A stretch of DNA of 64,000 bases from Streptomyces hiroshimensis (GCF_014650335.1 NZ_BMUT01000005.1:313744-377743), one strand, 5' to 3'; counted from the stretch's first letter, positions 32,829-41,448 are shown. Made by a program: numbers and translations. The notes: generated by a model from the sequence alone, not told the origin.

Positions 32829-33745
32829 CCACCCCCCAGCCCCAGGCGGCCCAGCCGGCGACTCCGCAGGCCGCCCCGCAGGCCCCGCCGCACGCCGCGC
32901 CCGGCTACTGGCCCGGCACCGCGCCCGCGGGCGGCACGGTCGGCTACGTATCGCCGATCCCGGTGCGCAAGGCGACCCTCATGGACGCCGTCGCGGCCGA
33001 GTGGACCAAGATCCGCTCCGTGCGCTCCACGATCTGGACGCTGAGCATCATGGTCGGGATCATCGTCGGCATCGGGCTGCTGATCGCCGCCGGCGTCAAC
33101 GGCGCCGGCAGCGACATGCGCGGCACGAACGCGCTGGCCGCCGGATTCTTCAGCGTGATGCTCGGCATGATCTGCGTGCTCACGCTCGGCGTGCTGACGA
33201 TCTCCTCCGAGTACGGCACGGGCATGATCCGTACGACGCTGACGGCCTGCCCCGACCGCATCCGGGTGCTGACGGCGAAGGCGATCGTCTTCTTCGCCGT
33301 GACGTTCGTGATCACCATGGTCTGCACGGCACTGGTGGGGATGATCGACACCGGACTGCTGGACGACCAGGCGGAGTTCGCCTCCACCGGCGGCGAGTGG
33401 CTCAAGGTGACGGTCGGCACGAGCCTGTTCATCGCCCTGCTCGGGATCATCTCCCTCGCCATGGGCACGCTGCTGCGGCACTCCGCCGGGGCGATCACGG
33501 TGATGCTGGGCGTGGTGCTGCTGCCGCTGGTCGTGGCGATGTTCATGTTCACCGAGAGCCTGTCGAGCCTGCGCAAGGCGCTCTTCGAGTACTCGATCCC
33601 CATGCAGCTGTCCGTCTTCTACGGCGTCTCCGGCGACGACTCGGCGACCAGCCTCAGCGGCTGGGACCCGCTGTGGATCATGGCGATCGCCGCGGCCGTC
33701 GCACTCGGCGGCGCCTACGCCTCGCTGCTGAAGCGCGACGCATAA
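32825..33745 (+). CDS. ABC transporter permease (pair 2)
   Basis: 306 residues. A Pro/Gln/Ala-rich cytoplasmic N-terminus of about 45 residues, mirroring the tail of its ATPase, precedes the standard start AAEWTKIRSVRSTIWTL and about six membrane segments, ending in LLKRDA. The ATGA overlap implies coupled translation. Matching low-complexity regions on both partners suggest that they interact or phase together; this is inference. Confidence 0.93.
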   Translation: MTTPQPQAAQPATPQAAPQAPPHAAPGYWPGTAPAGGTVGYVSPIPVRKATLMDAVAAEWTKIRSVRSTIWTLSIMVGIIVGIGLLIAAGVNGAGSDMRGTNALAAGFFSVMLGMICVLTLGVLTISSEYGTGMIRTTLTACPDRIRVLTAKAIVFFAVTFVITMVCTALVGMIDTGLLDDQAEFASTGGEWLKVTVGTSLFIALLGIISLAMGTLLRHSAGAITVMLGVVLLPLVVAMFMFTESLSSLRKALFEYSIPMQLSVFYGVSGDDSATSLSGWDPLWIMAIAAAVALGGAYASLLKRDA

Positions 33746-33768
33746 CGGAAGACCCGCCTTGCAACCCC

Positions 33769-34101
33769 TCAGTAACGGGGGGCGTTACGAGACCGCTGGA
33801 GCCGCGCGCTCCGGCGGTCTCTCGCGTTCCAGCAGGACTTGTGCCAGTGCCGCCGGTCGTCGACTCCGGCGCCGTACTGCGGCCAGGCCACCAAGTGCGG
33901 CACCCCCGGCGGGATCTCCTGATCGCACCCCGGGCAGCGGTAGTGCTTCGTGGCCGCGCCGCCGCCGATCGTGCGCACCGCCCACTCCTCGCCCTGCCAG
34001 TCCTCGGTGCGCTCCAGGCCGTAGCGGTCGCCGCCCTCGCCGCGGGGGGCGTCGGACTGCTTGTCTGCGCCGCCTCGCGGGCGGTTTCGGCGCGGAGACA
34101 C
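33769..34101 (-). CDS. small zinc-finger-like protein (often labelled ATP/GTP-binding)
   Basis: 110 residues from the GTG at 34101 (GAGG ribosome binding site); a longer frame to 34215 lacks one. A Cys-Pro-x-Cys near residue 57 is followed by His in GVPHLVAW and by a His-x-His-x-x-x-Cys (RHWHKSCW), a probable zinc site. The N-terminus is basic and disordered. No P-loop is visible, so the common database label 'ATP/GTP-binding' is not supported. Function unknown. Confidence 0.75.
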   Translation of the reverse strand: MSPRRNRPRGGADKQSDAPRGEGGDRYGLERTEDWQGEEWAVRTIGGGAATKHYRCPGCDQEIPPGVPHLVAWPQYGAGVDDRRHWHKSCWNARDRRSARLQRSRNAPRY

Positions 34102-34307
34102 GGGGCACCTCGGTTGGTCTGGGGAGCTACGGGCCGTGACCAGGTTACGCGCCAGAGTCACCGTGGCGGGCAGGCGTCCCCCCGGCCCCGCACCGGACGC
34201 TCTCCCGATCATCATGAAAACTTAACGCGGAGCCGTGCCCATGGCACGTGTCAGCCGTTATTTCCGGTGGGGGGATGCCGCGTCGGTCGCTAGGAGGAGC
34301 AAGAGCG

Positions 34308-35333
34308 ATGCGCGTTGGAGCATTCGTCCTGGCCGCCCAATTCCCCGGACAGGGGCATGCGGAGGCCTTGCACCGGGCCGTGCGGTCGGCGGTGGTCGCC
34401 GAGGAGGCGGGGCTGGATGCCGTCTGGTTCGCCGAGCACCACTTCATGCCGTACGGGGTCTGCCCGTCGGCGGTGACGCTCGCGGCGCTGGCCCTGGGGC
34501 GCACCCGCCGGATCCGGGTGGGGACGGCCGTCAGCGTGCTGCCCACCACCCACCCCGTGGCCCTCGGCGAGCAGGCCGCCCTGCTGCACCTCGCCTCCGA
34601 GGGCCGGTTCACCCTCGGGGTGGGCCGCGGCGGCCCCTGGGTGGACCTGGAGGTCTTCGATTCCGGTCTCGCGGCGTACGAGGAGGGGTATCCCGAGTCC
34701 CTGGCGCTGCTGATGCGGTGGCTGCGGGAGCCCCGGGTGGGCGCCGCGGGCCCCCGCTTCCGCTTCCGCGAAGTGCCGGTCGTGCCGCGCCCCGACGATC
34801 TGGAGGATCGTTCCGGCCCGCCCGTCGTCATGGCGTGCACCTCGCCGTCGAGCGTCCGTCTCGCGGCCGGGCACGGCCTGCCCATGCTGCTCGGGATGCA
34901 CAGCGGGGACGAGGAGAAGGCGGAGATGGTCGCCCTGTGGCGCAAGTGCTCGCTGGAGGCGGGGCGTTCACCCGAGGAGATCGCCGCGGCCGCCCATGTC
35001 TCCGCCGGGGTCGTGCAGGTCGGGGACCGGCGGCAGGAGGCCGCGGAGATCCTCACCAAGGCCATGCCGGGCTGGCTGCACCAGGGCCTGTCGGCCTACG
35101 TGACGATCGACGGCCGGGCGCGCACGATGCGTGATCCGCTGGAGTACACCAAGCTGCTGTGCGAGCTCCATCCCGTCGGCCCGCCGCAGATGTGTGCCGA
35201 CCGCCTCGCGGCCACCGCGGAGCGCACGGGCATCACGCGCTTCGCCCTGCTGACCGAAGGCTCCGGCGACCTCGCCGCCACCGAGGACAATCTCCGCCGG
35301 CTCGGCACCGAAGTGCTGCCGCTGCTCTCCTGA
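34308..35333 (+). CDS. LLM class flavin-dependent oxidoreductase
   Basis: 341 residues of the bacterial luciferase-like monooxygenase fold (TIM barrel). The motifs are MRVGAFVLAAQFPGQ, AEEAGLDAVWFAEHHF (about 29-45), ALGRTRRIRVGTAVSVLPTTHPV and GRFTLGVGRGGPW. Such enzymes use FMN or F420; the cofactor cannot be told from sequence alone. The ATG has an AGGAGGAGC ribosome binding site. It is divergent from the small zinc protein gene. Substrate unknown. Confidence 0.88.
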   Translation: MRVGAFVLAAQFPGQGHAEALHRAVRSAVVAEEAGLDAVWFAEHHFMPYGVCPSAVTLAALALGRTRRIRVGTAVSVLPTTHPVALGEQAALLHLASEGRFTLGVGRGGPWVDLEVFDSGLAAYEEGYPESLALLMRWLREPRVGAAGPRFRFREVPVVPRPDDLEDRSGPPVVMACTSPSSVRLAAGHGLPMLLGMHSGDEEKAEMVALWRKCSLEAGRSPEEIAAAAHVSAGVVQVGDRRQEAAEILTKAMPGWLHQGLSAYVTIDGRARTMRDPLEYTKLLCELHPVGPPQMCADRLAATAERTGITRFALLTEGSGDLAATEDNLRRLGTEVLPLLS

Positions 35334-35420
35334 TCTTCCCCTCCGCCCCCTGCGCTGACCTTCCCCTCCGCCGCTCCGCCCGGGCGTCGCCCGCTCCGTC
35401 CCCTCCGGCCGTTCCCGGGC

Positions 35421-35471
35421 CGCTGCCGCTCCCGCACTTGATCGACACCTCCCGCGTGCGGAGCGGCAGCG
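35421..35471. terminator. terminator between the LLM gene and the SCO5389-family gene
   Basis: CGCTGCCGCTCC(C)GCAC pairs with GTGCGGAGCGGCAGCG (35421-35437 and 35456-35471) with a single bulged C, between convergent genes. Confidence 0.7.
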
Positions 35472-35480
35472 CCTGCGCCT

Positions 35481-35873
35481 TCAGCAGTCCCGCAGCTCCG
35501 GCGACTGGTTCAGCAGCTGGCCCCGGATCGAGGTGAAGCGGGCCAGGCGCTCGTCCGCCTGCGGGTCAAGCGGGAACACCGCCACCCGATGGCAGTTCTG
35601 GAACGCCAGGCGCACACCGAAGTGCCGCTCCAGGGCACCTCGGATGGCATCACTCGCCAGGGCGCGCAGCAGCTGGCCACGGGCCTGCTCGTCCGGCGGA
35701 GGCGTCTGGTTGTCGGCGAACTCGCCACCGTCGATCCTGAGCCGGGCCACCAGGGAGCTGATCATCCCCCACGCGTACGGCAGGGAGGTCCGGACGCAGT
35801 CGACGAATTCCGCTTCATCGACCTCGCCTCGCTCGGCCTGTTCGAGGAGGGCCGGTGAGACGTCGAGCGACAT
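35481..35873 (-). CDS. SCO5389 family protein
   Basis: 130 residues of the actinobacterial family named after S. coelicolor SCO5389, whose gene lies next to nucS, as here (divergent, 208 nt apart). The N-terminal part (MSLDVSPALLEQAERGEVDEAEFVDCVRTSLPYAW) is mostly helical, and a strand-rich end (LAFQNCHRVAVFPLD) precedes the last helix. It has no signal peptide. The ATG has a GAGAGGAGAA ribosome binding site. Its function is not established; neighbourhood alone does not show a role in mismatch repair. Confidence 0.85.
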   Translation of the reverse strand: MSLDVSPALLEQAERGEVDEAEFVDCVRTSLPYAWGMISSLVARLRIDGGEFADNQTPPPDEQARGQLLRALASDAIRGALERHFGVRLAFQNCHRVAVFPLDPQADERLARFTSIRGQLLNQSPELRDC

Positions 35874-36067
35874 GGGTTCTCCTCTCGCGACCCCGCGAGC
35901 GGGGTCTCAGGGATGGGCGAGCGGACGACGACGCCCCGTGCCCGTACGACGACCGCCCGCTTCAACGGTAATTCGGCCACTGCGGGCGCACCAGGAGAAC
36001 GCACCGACAACCAGCCACAGCCAAAGGGCCCATCGGGGGCGAATCGCGCCGGGGGGCAGGAGTCGAG

Positions 36068-36081
36068 TAGCGTTGCGCACC
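36068..36081 (+). promoter_or_regulatory. nucS -10 element, probable leaderless start
   Basis: TAGCGT (36068-36073) with 8 nt to the nucS ATG; no ribosome binding site is visible. Confidence 0.5.
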
Positions 36082-36744
36082 ATGCGTCTCGTCATCGCCC
36101 GTTGCTCCGTGGACTACGCGGGCCGGCTCACCGCCCACCTCCCCTCCGCCCCGCGGCTGATCCTCGTCAAGGCGGACGGCAGCGTCTCGATCCATGCGGA
36201 CGACCGCGCCTACAAACCGCTCAACTGGATGTCCCCGCCGTGCACCCTCAAGGAGGGCGACGGCGACGTATGGACCGTGGTCAACAAGGCGGGCGAGAAG
36301 CTGATCATCACGATGGAGGAAGTCCTGCACGACTCCTCCCACGAGCTCGGCGTGGACCCCGGCCTCATCAAGGACGGCGTGGAAGCACACCTTCAGGAGC
36401 TCCTCGCGGACCGCATCGAGACGCTCGGCGAGGGCTACAGCCTGATCCGCCGCGAGTATCCGACGGCGATCGGCCCGGTGGACATCCTGTGCCGCGACGC
36501 CGACGGCGCGACGGTGGCCGTGGAGATCAAGCGGCGTGGCGAGATCGATGGTGTGGAGCAGCTCACACGCTATCTGGAGCTCCTCAACCGCGACCCGCAC
36601 CTGGCGCCCGTGCGCGGCGTCTTCGCGGCCCAGGAGATCAAGCCCCAGGCCCGCGTCCTCGCCACGGACCGCGGCATCGGCTGCGTCGTCCTGGACTACG
36701 ACGCACTGCGCGGCATCGAGGACGACAAGCTGCGGCTGTTCTGA
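36082..36744 (+). CDS. nucS: endonuclease NucS (mismatch-specific)
   Basis: 220-residue endonuclease that makes double-strand cuts at mismatches; it is the basis of MutS/MutL-independent mismatch repair in actinobacteria and some archaea. The N-terminal domain (1-110) is the DNA-binding/dimerisation half. The C-terminal RecB-like nuclease has Asp134 (GPVDILC), Glu148 and Lys150 (VEIK) and the QLTRYLELL helix. The C-terminus DDKLRLF is the expected beta-clamp (DnaN) contact. The start with MRLVIARCSV fits the family. Confidence 0.96.
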   Translation: MRLVIARCSVDYAGRLTAHLPSAPRLILVKADGSVSIHADDRAYKPLNWMSPPCTLKEGDGDVWTVVNKAGEKLIITMEEVLHDSSHELGVDPGLIKDGVEAHLQELLADRIETLGEGYSLIRREYPTAIGPVDILCRDADGATVAVEIKRRGEIDGVEQLTRYLELLNRDPHLAPVRGVFAAQEIKPQARVLATDRGIGCVVLDYDALRGIEDDKLRLF

Positions 36745-36764
36745 CGCGCGCGGGAGCACTGCCG

Positions 36765-36798
36765 AACGCCGGACGGGCTGTACCAGCCGTCCGGCGTT
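36765..36798. terminator. nucS terminator
   Basis: Twelve-bp stem (AACGCCGGACGG with CCGTCCGGCGTT) plus a bulge and 3 bp over a TAC loop, followed by TTT. It is convergent to the STAND-like ATPase gene. Confidence 0.85.
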
Positions 36799-36846
36799 TC
36801 GCGTTCCCGCACCCGGGAAAGGCCCGGACTCCCCGCCCGGGAGGGC

Positions 36847-39546
36847 TCACGCCCCGGCGGACGAGGGGCTGCCGCTGCCGTCCGCCGGCTTGCTGCCCGA
36901 CGGGCCGCTCGCGGCCGACTGGCTGCTGCTGCCGCCGCCGGCGGGGCCGCTCGCCGAGTTCGACCCGCCGCCGGCCGGCGAGGACGGCGTGGCGGGCAGG
37001 GACGGCGACGTCGGGGGCTCCGACGGCTTGGTGCTGCCGCCGCTGCTCCTGCTCGGCGAGGGCGACTGCGAGGGCTTGCCGCCGCCCTGCGAGCGCGACG
37101 GGCTCGGCGACGTCCCGCCCGAGGACGGCGGGCCCGACGGCTCGCTGCTGCCGCTCGGGGCGCCGCTGGGCGACGTACTGCCGGAGGCGCCCGGCGAGGC
37201 CGAGCCGGAGCTGCCCGCGCCCGGCGAGCGGTTCGGCTTGCCCGGCTTGCCCGGGACCTGGGCGTGTCCGGCCTCGCCCGGGCCCGGCTGGTCGGCGGTG
37301 AGGCTGTTGTCGCCGTCCTGCTGGGACGCGGACTGGCCCGGCTTCACCCGTTCGGGCGACTTTCCGTCCTGGCCGCCGGAGGTCACCCCCAGGGTGACGA
37401 CCGTGCCGAGGACGGCGGCGAGCAGGGCACCCGCTCCGGCCGCGACGAGGTTGCGCCGGGCGCCGCCCATCATCATCTTCCGGGCCCACGGCTGCCGCGC
37501 GGCCCCGCGCTGCCGCTGGGCGCGCTCGGCCGCGAGGCGGGCGATGACCGTCGTGGCGACCTGGTCCGGATCGGCGCCGGGAGCCGCCGGGGCCGCAGCG
37601 GGAGAGGACACCGAGGGCGGCACGGCGGACTGCTCGCTGCGGGCGGCCGGGATCTCCTCGCCCGCGGGCGTACGCCCCGCAGGGCCACCGGCGGGCCGCG
37701 ACACGGGCGGCTGCGGCACGGGCGGCACCGGGGCGGCGCCGCGGGCGTCGGTGCCGGGTGCGGCGGCGGGCGAGCCGCCCGCGGTGAGCCCGGAGCGGTC
37801 GGCGACCAGCGCCAGCGCCCGGCGGCCCGCTATGGCACCGCGCTTGTCGGCCATCACTCCGCGCATGCCGACGGACGCCTCGAGCTCGGCGCGGGCCCGC
37901 TGCAGGCTGCCGGTGCACAGCGCCAGCACGCCCAACTCGTGGTGGAAGTAGGCCTCTTCGCCGACCTCTCCGGCGCGCCGGGCGGCCTCCTGGCCGTACC
38001 GCAGGACGCGCTCCCAGGCGCTCCAGTGCAGGGCGGCGGCGAAGGCGGGCGCCGCGGTGCGGGCGAGCAGGACGGCCGCGGCGCGGTGCCCGGGGTCGCC
38101 GCCGGCGGCCAGGGCCGCGAGCGCGGCGAGGATCGCATCGGCCTCGGCGGCCGCCCGCTCGGGAGCGACGGAGGGGTGGCCGGTCCACCAGGCGTAGTGC
38201 TGGGCGGCGGAGTGGGCGCGCTCGGCCGCGCCCGCGCCGTAGCCCTCGGCGGCGAGCTGGTCGGCGACGCCCGCGGCGAGCCGGTAGTGCCCGGCGACGG
38301 CGGTGATCAGACCGCAGGCGAGCAGTTCGCCGACGGCCGCGTCGGCGTGGGTGTCGCCGGCGAGCGCGGGCAGGTGGGCCTGGTGCGGGACCTCGCCGCC
38401 GAGGGCGAGGGCGAAGCGCAGGGTCTCGCGGGAGGCGTCGTCGAGGCGGGAGGCGAGCGGCGCGGCCGGGCGGGACGCCTCGGCGAGCGGGGGCAGCCGC
38501 ACGCCCTGCGCGGCGCCGGTCTCGGCCTCGGCCTCGGCCGCGGCCACGTAGGGCCGCTCGGCGAAGACGCCGAACTCGTCGGCCGCGGCGGAATCGGCGC
38601 TGATGGCGTCCTTCCCCGGACCGTCTCCCCCGGCCACCGCCGGGGGTGCCCCCAGCGGCGTCCCCAGCCGCAGCAGCGCGCCGGCCTGGACGAAGCGCAG
38701 CGGCAGGCCCTCGGACTCGAACCAGAGGTCCGCCGCCCAGTCGGCCTCCTCGTCCGTCAGGGGCCGGTCGACGCAGAGCTCCAGCAGCTCCAGGCACGCG
38801 GTGCGGTCGAGGCCGCCGAGGAAGACCTCTTCGACGTGCGAGTCGGGAGAGGGCGCGGCGACGTCGGGGGTGGCCGAGAAAAGGAAGGCGCACTCGGGGG
38901 TGGCGTCGAGGAGCTCGTCCAGGGCGAAGCCGCCGAATTCGAGGTCGTCCAGGACGACGACGGCGCCGATCTCGCGGACGAGGGAGAGCAGCCCGGCGCG
39001 GTCGGGGCGGTGCAGGGGCGCGTGGTGGACGGCGGCGAAGAGGTCGTACAGGACGTCGGTGACGGTGCGGTGGTAGCCGGTGAGGCGCACGACGCCGTCG
39101 GGGGCGAGGTTCGCGCAGTCGTCGGCGACGGCGTCCAGCAGGGCGCTGCGGCCGGAGCCCGAGGGGCCGGTCAGCCGGACGGAGCGGCCGCGCGAGAGCA
39201 GCCGGGAGAGCCGCTCGCGCTCCTCCTGGCGGTGCAGCAGGGGAAGCTCGGGGCCGGCCTGGCGGGCGGGCGGCGGGGGCGCGGCGGCGCGGAGCAGCTC
39301 GGCGCGCTCCTCGGGGGTGTGTCTGCCGGGGCGCGGGGGCACCTCGCCGGGCAGGCAGGGCTCGATCTCGCTGCCGTCGACGGGGTTGACGGTGAGGGCG
39401 TAGTCGCCGGCGACGAGCCGGACCACGCGGGCGAGCCCGGGGGCCTGCTCCCCGGCCTCGGTGCCCGGGAGGTCGCGCGGGCCGCCGCCCTCCGCGGACT
39501 CGTGTGCGCCCTCGCCGAATTCCTCGGGTCGGTTCGTCGGGTCCAT
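36847..39546 (-). CDS. membrane-anchored STAND-like ATPase with extracellular low-complexity tail
   Basis: 899 residues. A disordered acidic N-terminus is followed by an NTPase module (about 100-300): Walker A GPSGSGRS (127-134, with Arg instead of Lys), Walker B AVVVLDDLEF, and a downstream winged-helix/helical region (about 370-450). A TPR-like helical region (about 450-610) follows. One membrane segment lies at about 700-722 (RRNLVAAGAGALLAAVLGTVVTLGV), leaving a 177-residue Ser/Pro/Gly tail outside the cell. The architecture is that of a signalling ATPase (STAND class, as in some regulators and defence proteins), but tethered to the membrane. Real function unknown. Next upstream is a STAS-domain gene. 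Confidence 0.82.
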   Translation of the reverse strand: MDPTNRPEEFGEGAHESAEGGGPRDLPGTEAGEQAPGLARVVRLVAGDYALTVNPVDGSEIEPCLPGEVPPRPGRHTPEERAELLRAAAPPPPARQAGPELPLLHRQEERERLSRLLSRGRSVRLTGPSGSGRSALLDAVADDCANLAPDGVVRLTGYHRTVTDVLYDLFAAVHHAPLHRPDRAGLLSLVREIGAVVVLDDLEFGGFALDELLDATPECAFLFSATPDVAAPSPDSHVEEVFLGGLDRTACLELLELCVDRPLTDEEADWAADLWFESEGLPLRFVQAGALLRLGTPLGAPPAVAGGDGPGKDAISADSAAADEFGVFAERPYVAAAEAEAETGAAQGVRLPPLAEASRPAAPLASRLDDASRETLRFALALGGEVPHQAHLPALAGDTHADAAVGELLACGLITAVAGHYRLAAGVADQLAAEGYGAGAAERAHSAAQHYAWWTGHPSVAPERAAAEADAILAALAALAAGGDPGHRAAAVLLARTAAPAFAAALHWSAWERVLRYGQEAARRAGEVGEEAYFHHELGVLALCTGSLQRARAELEASVGMRGVMADKRGAIAGRRALALVADRSGLTAGGSPAAAPGTDARGAAPVPPVPQPPVSRPAGGPAGRTPAGEEIPAARSEQSAVPPSVSSPAAAPAAPGADPDQVATTVIARLAAERAQRQRGAARQPWARKMMMGGARRNLVAAGAGALLAAVLGTVVTLGVTSGGQDGKSPERVKPGQSASQQDGDNSLTADQPGPGEAGHAQVPGKPGKPNRSPGAGSSGSASPGASGSTSPSGAPSGSSEPSGPPSSGGTSPSPSRSQGGGKPSQSPSPSRSSGGSTKPSEPPTSPSLPATPSSPAGGGSNSASGPAGGGSSSQSAASGPSGSKPADGSGSPSSAGA

Positions 39547-39612
39547 GGTGAAAGCCCCCCAAATGCGTGGCGTGCCGTCCTGCCCTTCCGGCCTGCCGCA
39601 CTCCTCAACCCT

Positions 39613-39631
39613 CGGCCGGGCATACCGGCCG
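39613..39631 (-). terminator. hairpin after the STAS gene
   Basis: CGGCCGG-GCATA-CCGGCCG, a 7-bp stem in the 281-nt gap between the STAS gene and the ATPase gene. The rest of the gap shows no gene; TACTGT on the minus strand near 39710 is a possible -10 for the ATPase gene. Confidence 0.5.
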
Positions 39632-39827
39632 GCGCTTCATCGGTGCCCGCCGTGGGCTCTGTTATGCGGCCTTTCGCGGCGGGAAAACCGAACCTCAGAC
39701 CTGCGCACAGTATCCATGAAGCGAAGGGGGCCCCGCTGCCCGGGGCATGTCACAGTCTCATGAGAATCGGAAAGAAGGGGACGCATGCGGACGCGGGTGC
39801 CTCTATGGCAACTCCGTTCACATCCGC

Positions 39828-40160
39828 CTACACACGGGGCAGGGACTCGCCCGCCTCGACGCCGATTCCGCCCTCGATGGCGAGGATGCGGTGCAGCCGG
39901 GTGGCGACGAGCAGCCGCTGCATGCGGTCGGGCACGCCGCGCAGGACGAGGCGGCGGCCGGTGCGGCCGGCGCGGCGGTGGGCGCCCATGATGACGCCGA
40001 GGCCGGTGGCGTCCCAGGAGTCCAGCTCGGTGAGGTCGAGGACGAGGTCACCACGGCCGGAGTCGAGGGCGGAGTGCAGGACCGTACGGGCGTCCGCCGC
40101 GCTGCGGACGTCGAGGCGGCCCCCGACGACCAGTTCGGCGTGGTCGCCCCTGATGTGCAT
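39828..40160 (-). CDS. STAS domain protein (anti-sigma factor antagonist-like)
   Basis: 110 residues covering one STAS domain: HAELVVGGRLDVRSAADARTVL, a central VLDLTELDSWDATGLGVIMGAHRRA and the C-terminal helices. The phosphoacceptor position reads Asp-Ala-Thr-Gly-Leu-Gly, i.e. Thr where SpoIIAA and BldG have Ser. Such proteins bind anti-sigma kinases when unphosphorylated. No kinase or sigma gene is adjacent; the downstream neighbour is the STAND-like ATPase. Confidence 0.88.
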   Translation of the reverse strand: MHIRGDHAELVVGGRLDVRSAADARTVLHSALDSGRGDLVLDLTELDSWDATGLGVIMGAHRRAGRTGRRLVLRGVPDRMQRLLVATRLHRILAIEGGIGVEAGESLPRV

Positions 40161-40290
40161 ATGCGCTCCCGGAGTGATGCCCGATGGTGCGTGATGACGG
40201 TGTGACGCTGCGGCCCGGTGTGGTTCTCAAGGCTCTGTGGTTACAAAGAACTGACTGCCTCTCACACGACAAGGTTGCCGCCTGTTGGCG

Positions 40291-40334
40291 AACCGATACC
40301 TAATTCACCCTGCAGGGTGAATTAGGTATCGGTT
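40291..40334. terminator. 44-nt perfect palindrome downstream of 3-hydroxybutyryl-CoA dehydrogenase
   Basis: Two 20-nt arms around a TGCA centre (outer end AACCGATACC), AT-richer than its surroundings. It lies 18 nt after the hydroxybutyryl-CoA dehydrogenase stop on the minus strand and 131 nt upstream of the STAS gene start, so it could act as a terminator or, less likely, an operator. There is no T-tract. Confidence 0.65.
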
Positions 40335-40351
40335 ACCCGGTCGGTGGGGAT

Positions 40352-41200
40352 TCAGTGCTGGTAAAAGCCCTGTCCACTCTTACGGCCCAGGTCACCCGCG
40401 TCCACCATGCGGCGCATGATCTCCGGCGGCGCGAACTTCTCGTCCTGGCACTCGGTGTAGATGTTCCCCGTGGCGTGCATCAGGATGTCGATGCCGGTCA
40501 GGTCGGCGGTGGCCAGCGGGCCCATCGCGTGGCCGAAGCCCAGCTTGCAGGCGATGTCGATGTCCTCGGCGGTGGCCACGCCCGACTCGTAGAGCTTCGC
40601 GGCCTCGACGACGAGGGCGGAGATCAGCCGCGTGGTGACGAAGCCGGCCACGTCGCGGTTGACGACGATGCAGGTCTTGCCGACGCCCTCGGCGAACTCA
40701 CGGGCCTTGGCCAGCGTCTCGTCACTGGTCTTGTAGCCGCGCACCAGCTCGCACAGCTGCATCATCGGCACCGGCGAGAAGAAGTGCGCGCCGACGACGC
40801 GCTCGGGGCGCTGCGTGGCCGCCGCGATCTTGGTGATCGGGATGGCGGAGGTGTTCGAGGCGAGGACCGTCTCGTCCTTCACCAGGCCGTCCAGGGTGCG
40901 GAAGATGTCCCGCTTGGTGTCGATGTCCTCGAAGACGGCCTCGACCACGATGTCCGCATCGGCGGCGGCGTCCAGGTCGGTCGTGGTGGTGATGCGGGCG
41001 AGGGCCTGCTCGGCTGCGGCGGCCTCCAGCTTGCCCTTGGAGACGAACTTGTCGTACGAGGCCTTGATGCCGTCCGTACCGCGCTGCAGCGCCGCGTCGG
41101 TGACGTCCCGCAGCACGACGTCCCACCCGGCCTGGGCGGAGACCTGCGCGATCCCGGACCCCATCAGTCCGGCCCCGATGACGGCGAGCTTCTTGGCCAC
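40352..41200 (-). CDS. 3-hydroxybutyryl-CoA dehydrogenase
   Basis: 282 residues from the GTG at 41200 (AAGGGGA ribosome binding site), the normal family length. The N-terminal Rossmann fold has VIGAGLMGSG (7-16); the catalytic His is in GAHFFSPVPMM; the C-terminal domain has GFGHAMGPLATADLTG and the final GRKSGQGFYQH. It oxidises 3-hydroxybutyryl-CoA with NAD(P) and acts with the thiolase at 20979 in C4 acyl-CoA metabolism. The gene is divergent from the cobalamin adenosyltransferase; 261 nt lie between. Confidence 0.95.
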   Translation of the reverse strand: MAKKLAVIGAGLMGSGIAQVSAQAGWDVVLRDVTDAALQRGTDGIKASYDKFVSKGKLEAAAAEQALARITTTTDLDAAADADIVVEAVFEDIDTKRDIFRTLDGLVKDETVLASNTSAIPITKIAAATQRPERVVGAHFFSPVPMMQLCELVRGYKTSDETLAKAREFAEGVGKTCIVVNRDVAGFVTTRLISALVVEAAKLYESGVATAEDIDIACKLGFGHAMGPLATADLTGIDILMHATGNIYTECQDEKFAPPEIMRRMVDAGDLGRKSGQGFYQH

Positions 41201-41448
41201 GGCTGTCCCCTTACTCCCTGTGCACATAGCTGTTCTCAACGCACTCTCTCGGCCGGACCTTAGCGCCCGGCGCGGCGCGGTTGGGCGGTTAGAGATGCGC
41301 GTCACGTCCCACATGACGGACATCACATCGAGACGCCCACTGGCCGGTCCCCACACTGCAGTTGGGCCCCTTCAGCCCCAGGCGTCACAGGGGTGGCGCG
41401 GTGCGTGGCGCGGTGCGTGGCGGTCTCGGCAGGCCACCGCCTCGTGGC

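Noticed and set aside
31550..33745. 731-codon frame fusing an unknown N-terminus to the pair 2 permease
   Set aside because: Its first 425 codons are the shifted frame of the ABC ATPase gene. The permease has its own ATG overlapping the ATPase stop.
28821..33745. Duplicated ABC genes as a sign of a mobile or biosynthetic island
   Set aside because: No integrase, transposase, resistance or biosynthetic gene, and GC content and codon use match the surrounding core genes.
36638..39601. 987-codon frame overlapping the STAND-like ATPase in another minus-strand frame
   Set aside because: Its Arg/Pro/Gly-rich product lacks the P-loop and other motifs; the 899-residue frame carries them.
37264..40194. 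976-codon plus-strand frame over the ATPase and STAS genes
   Set aside because: Antisense shadow of the ATPase gene, rich in Gly, Arg and Val, with no recognisable domain.
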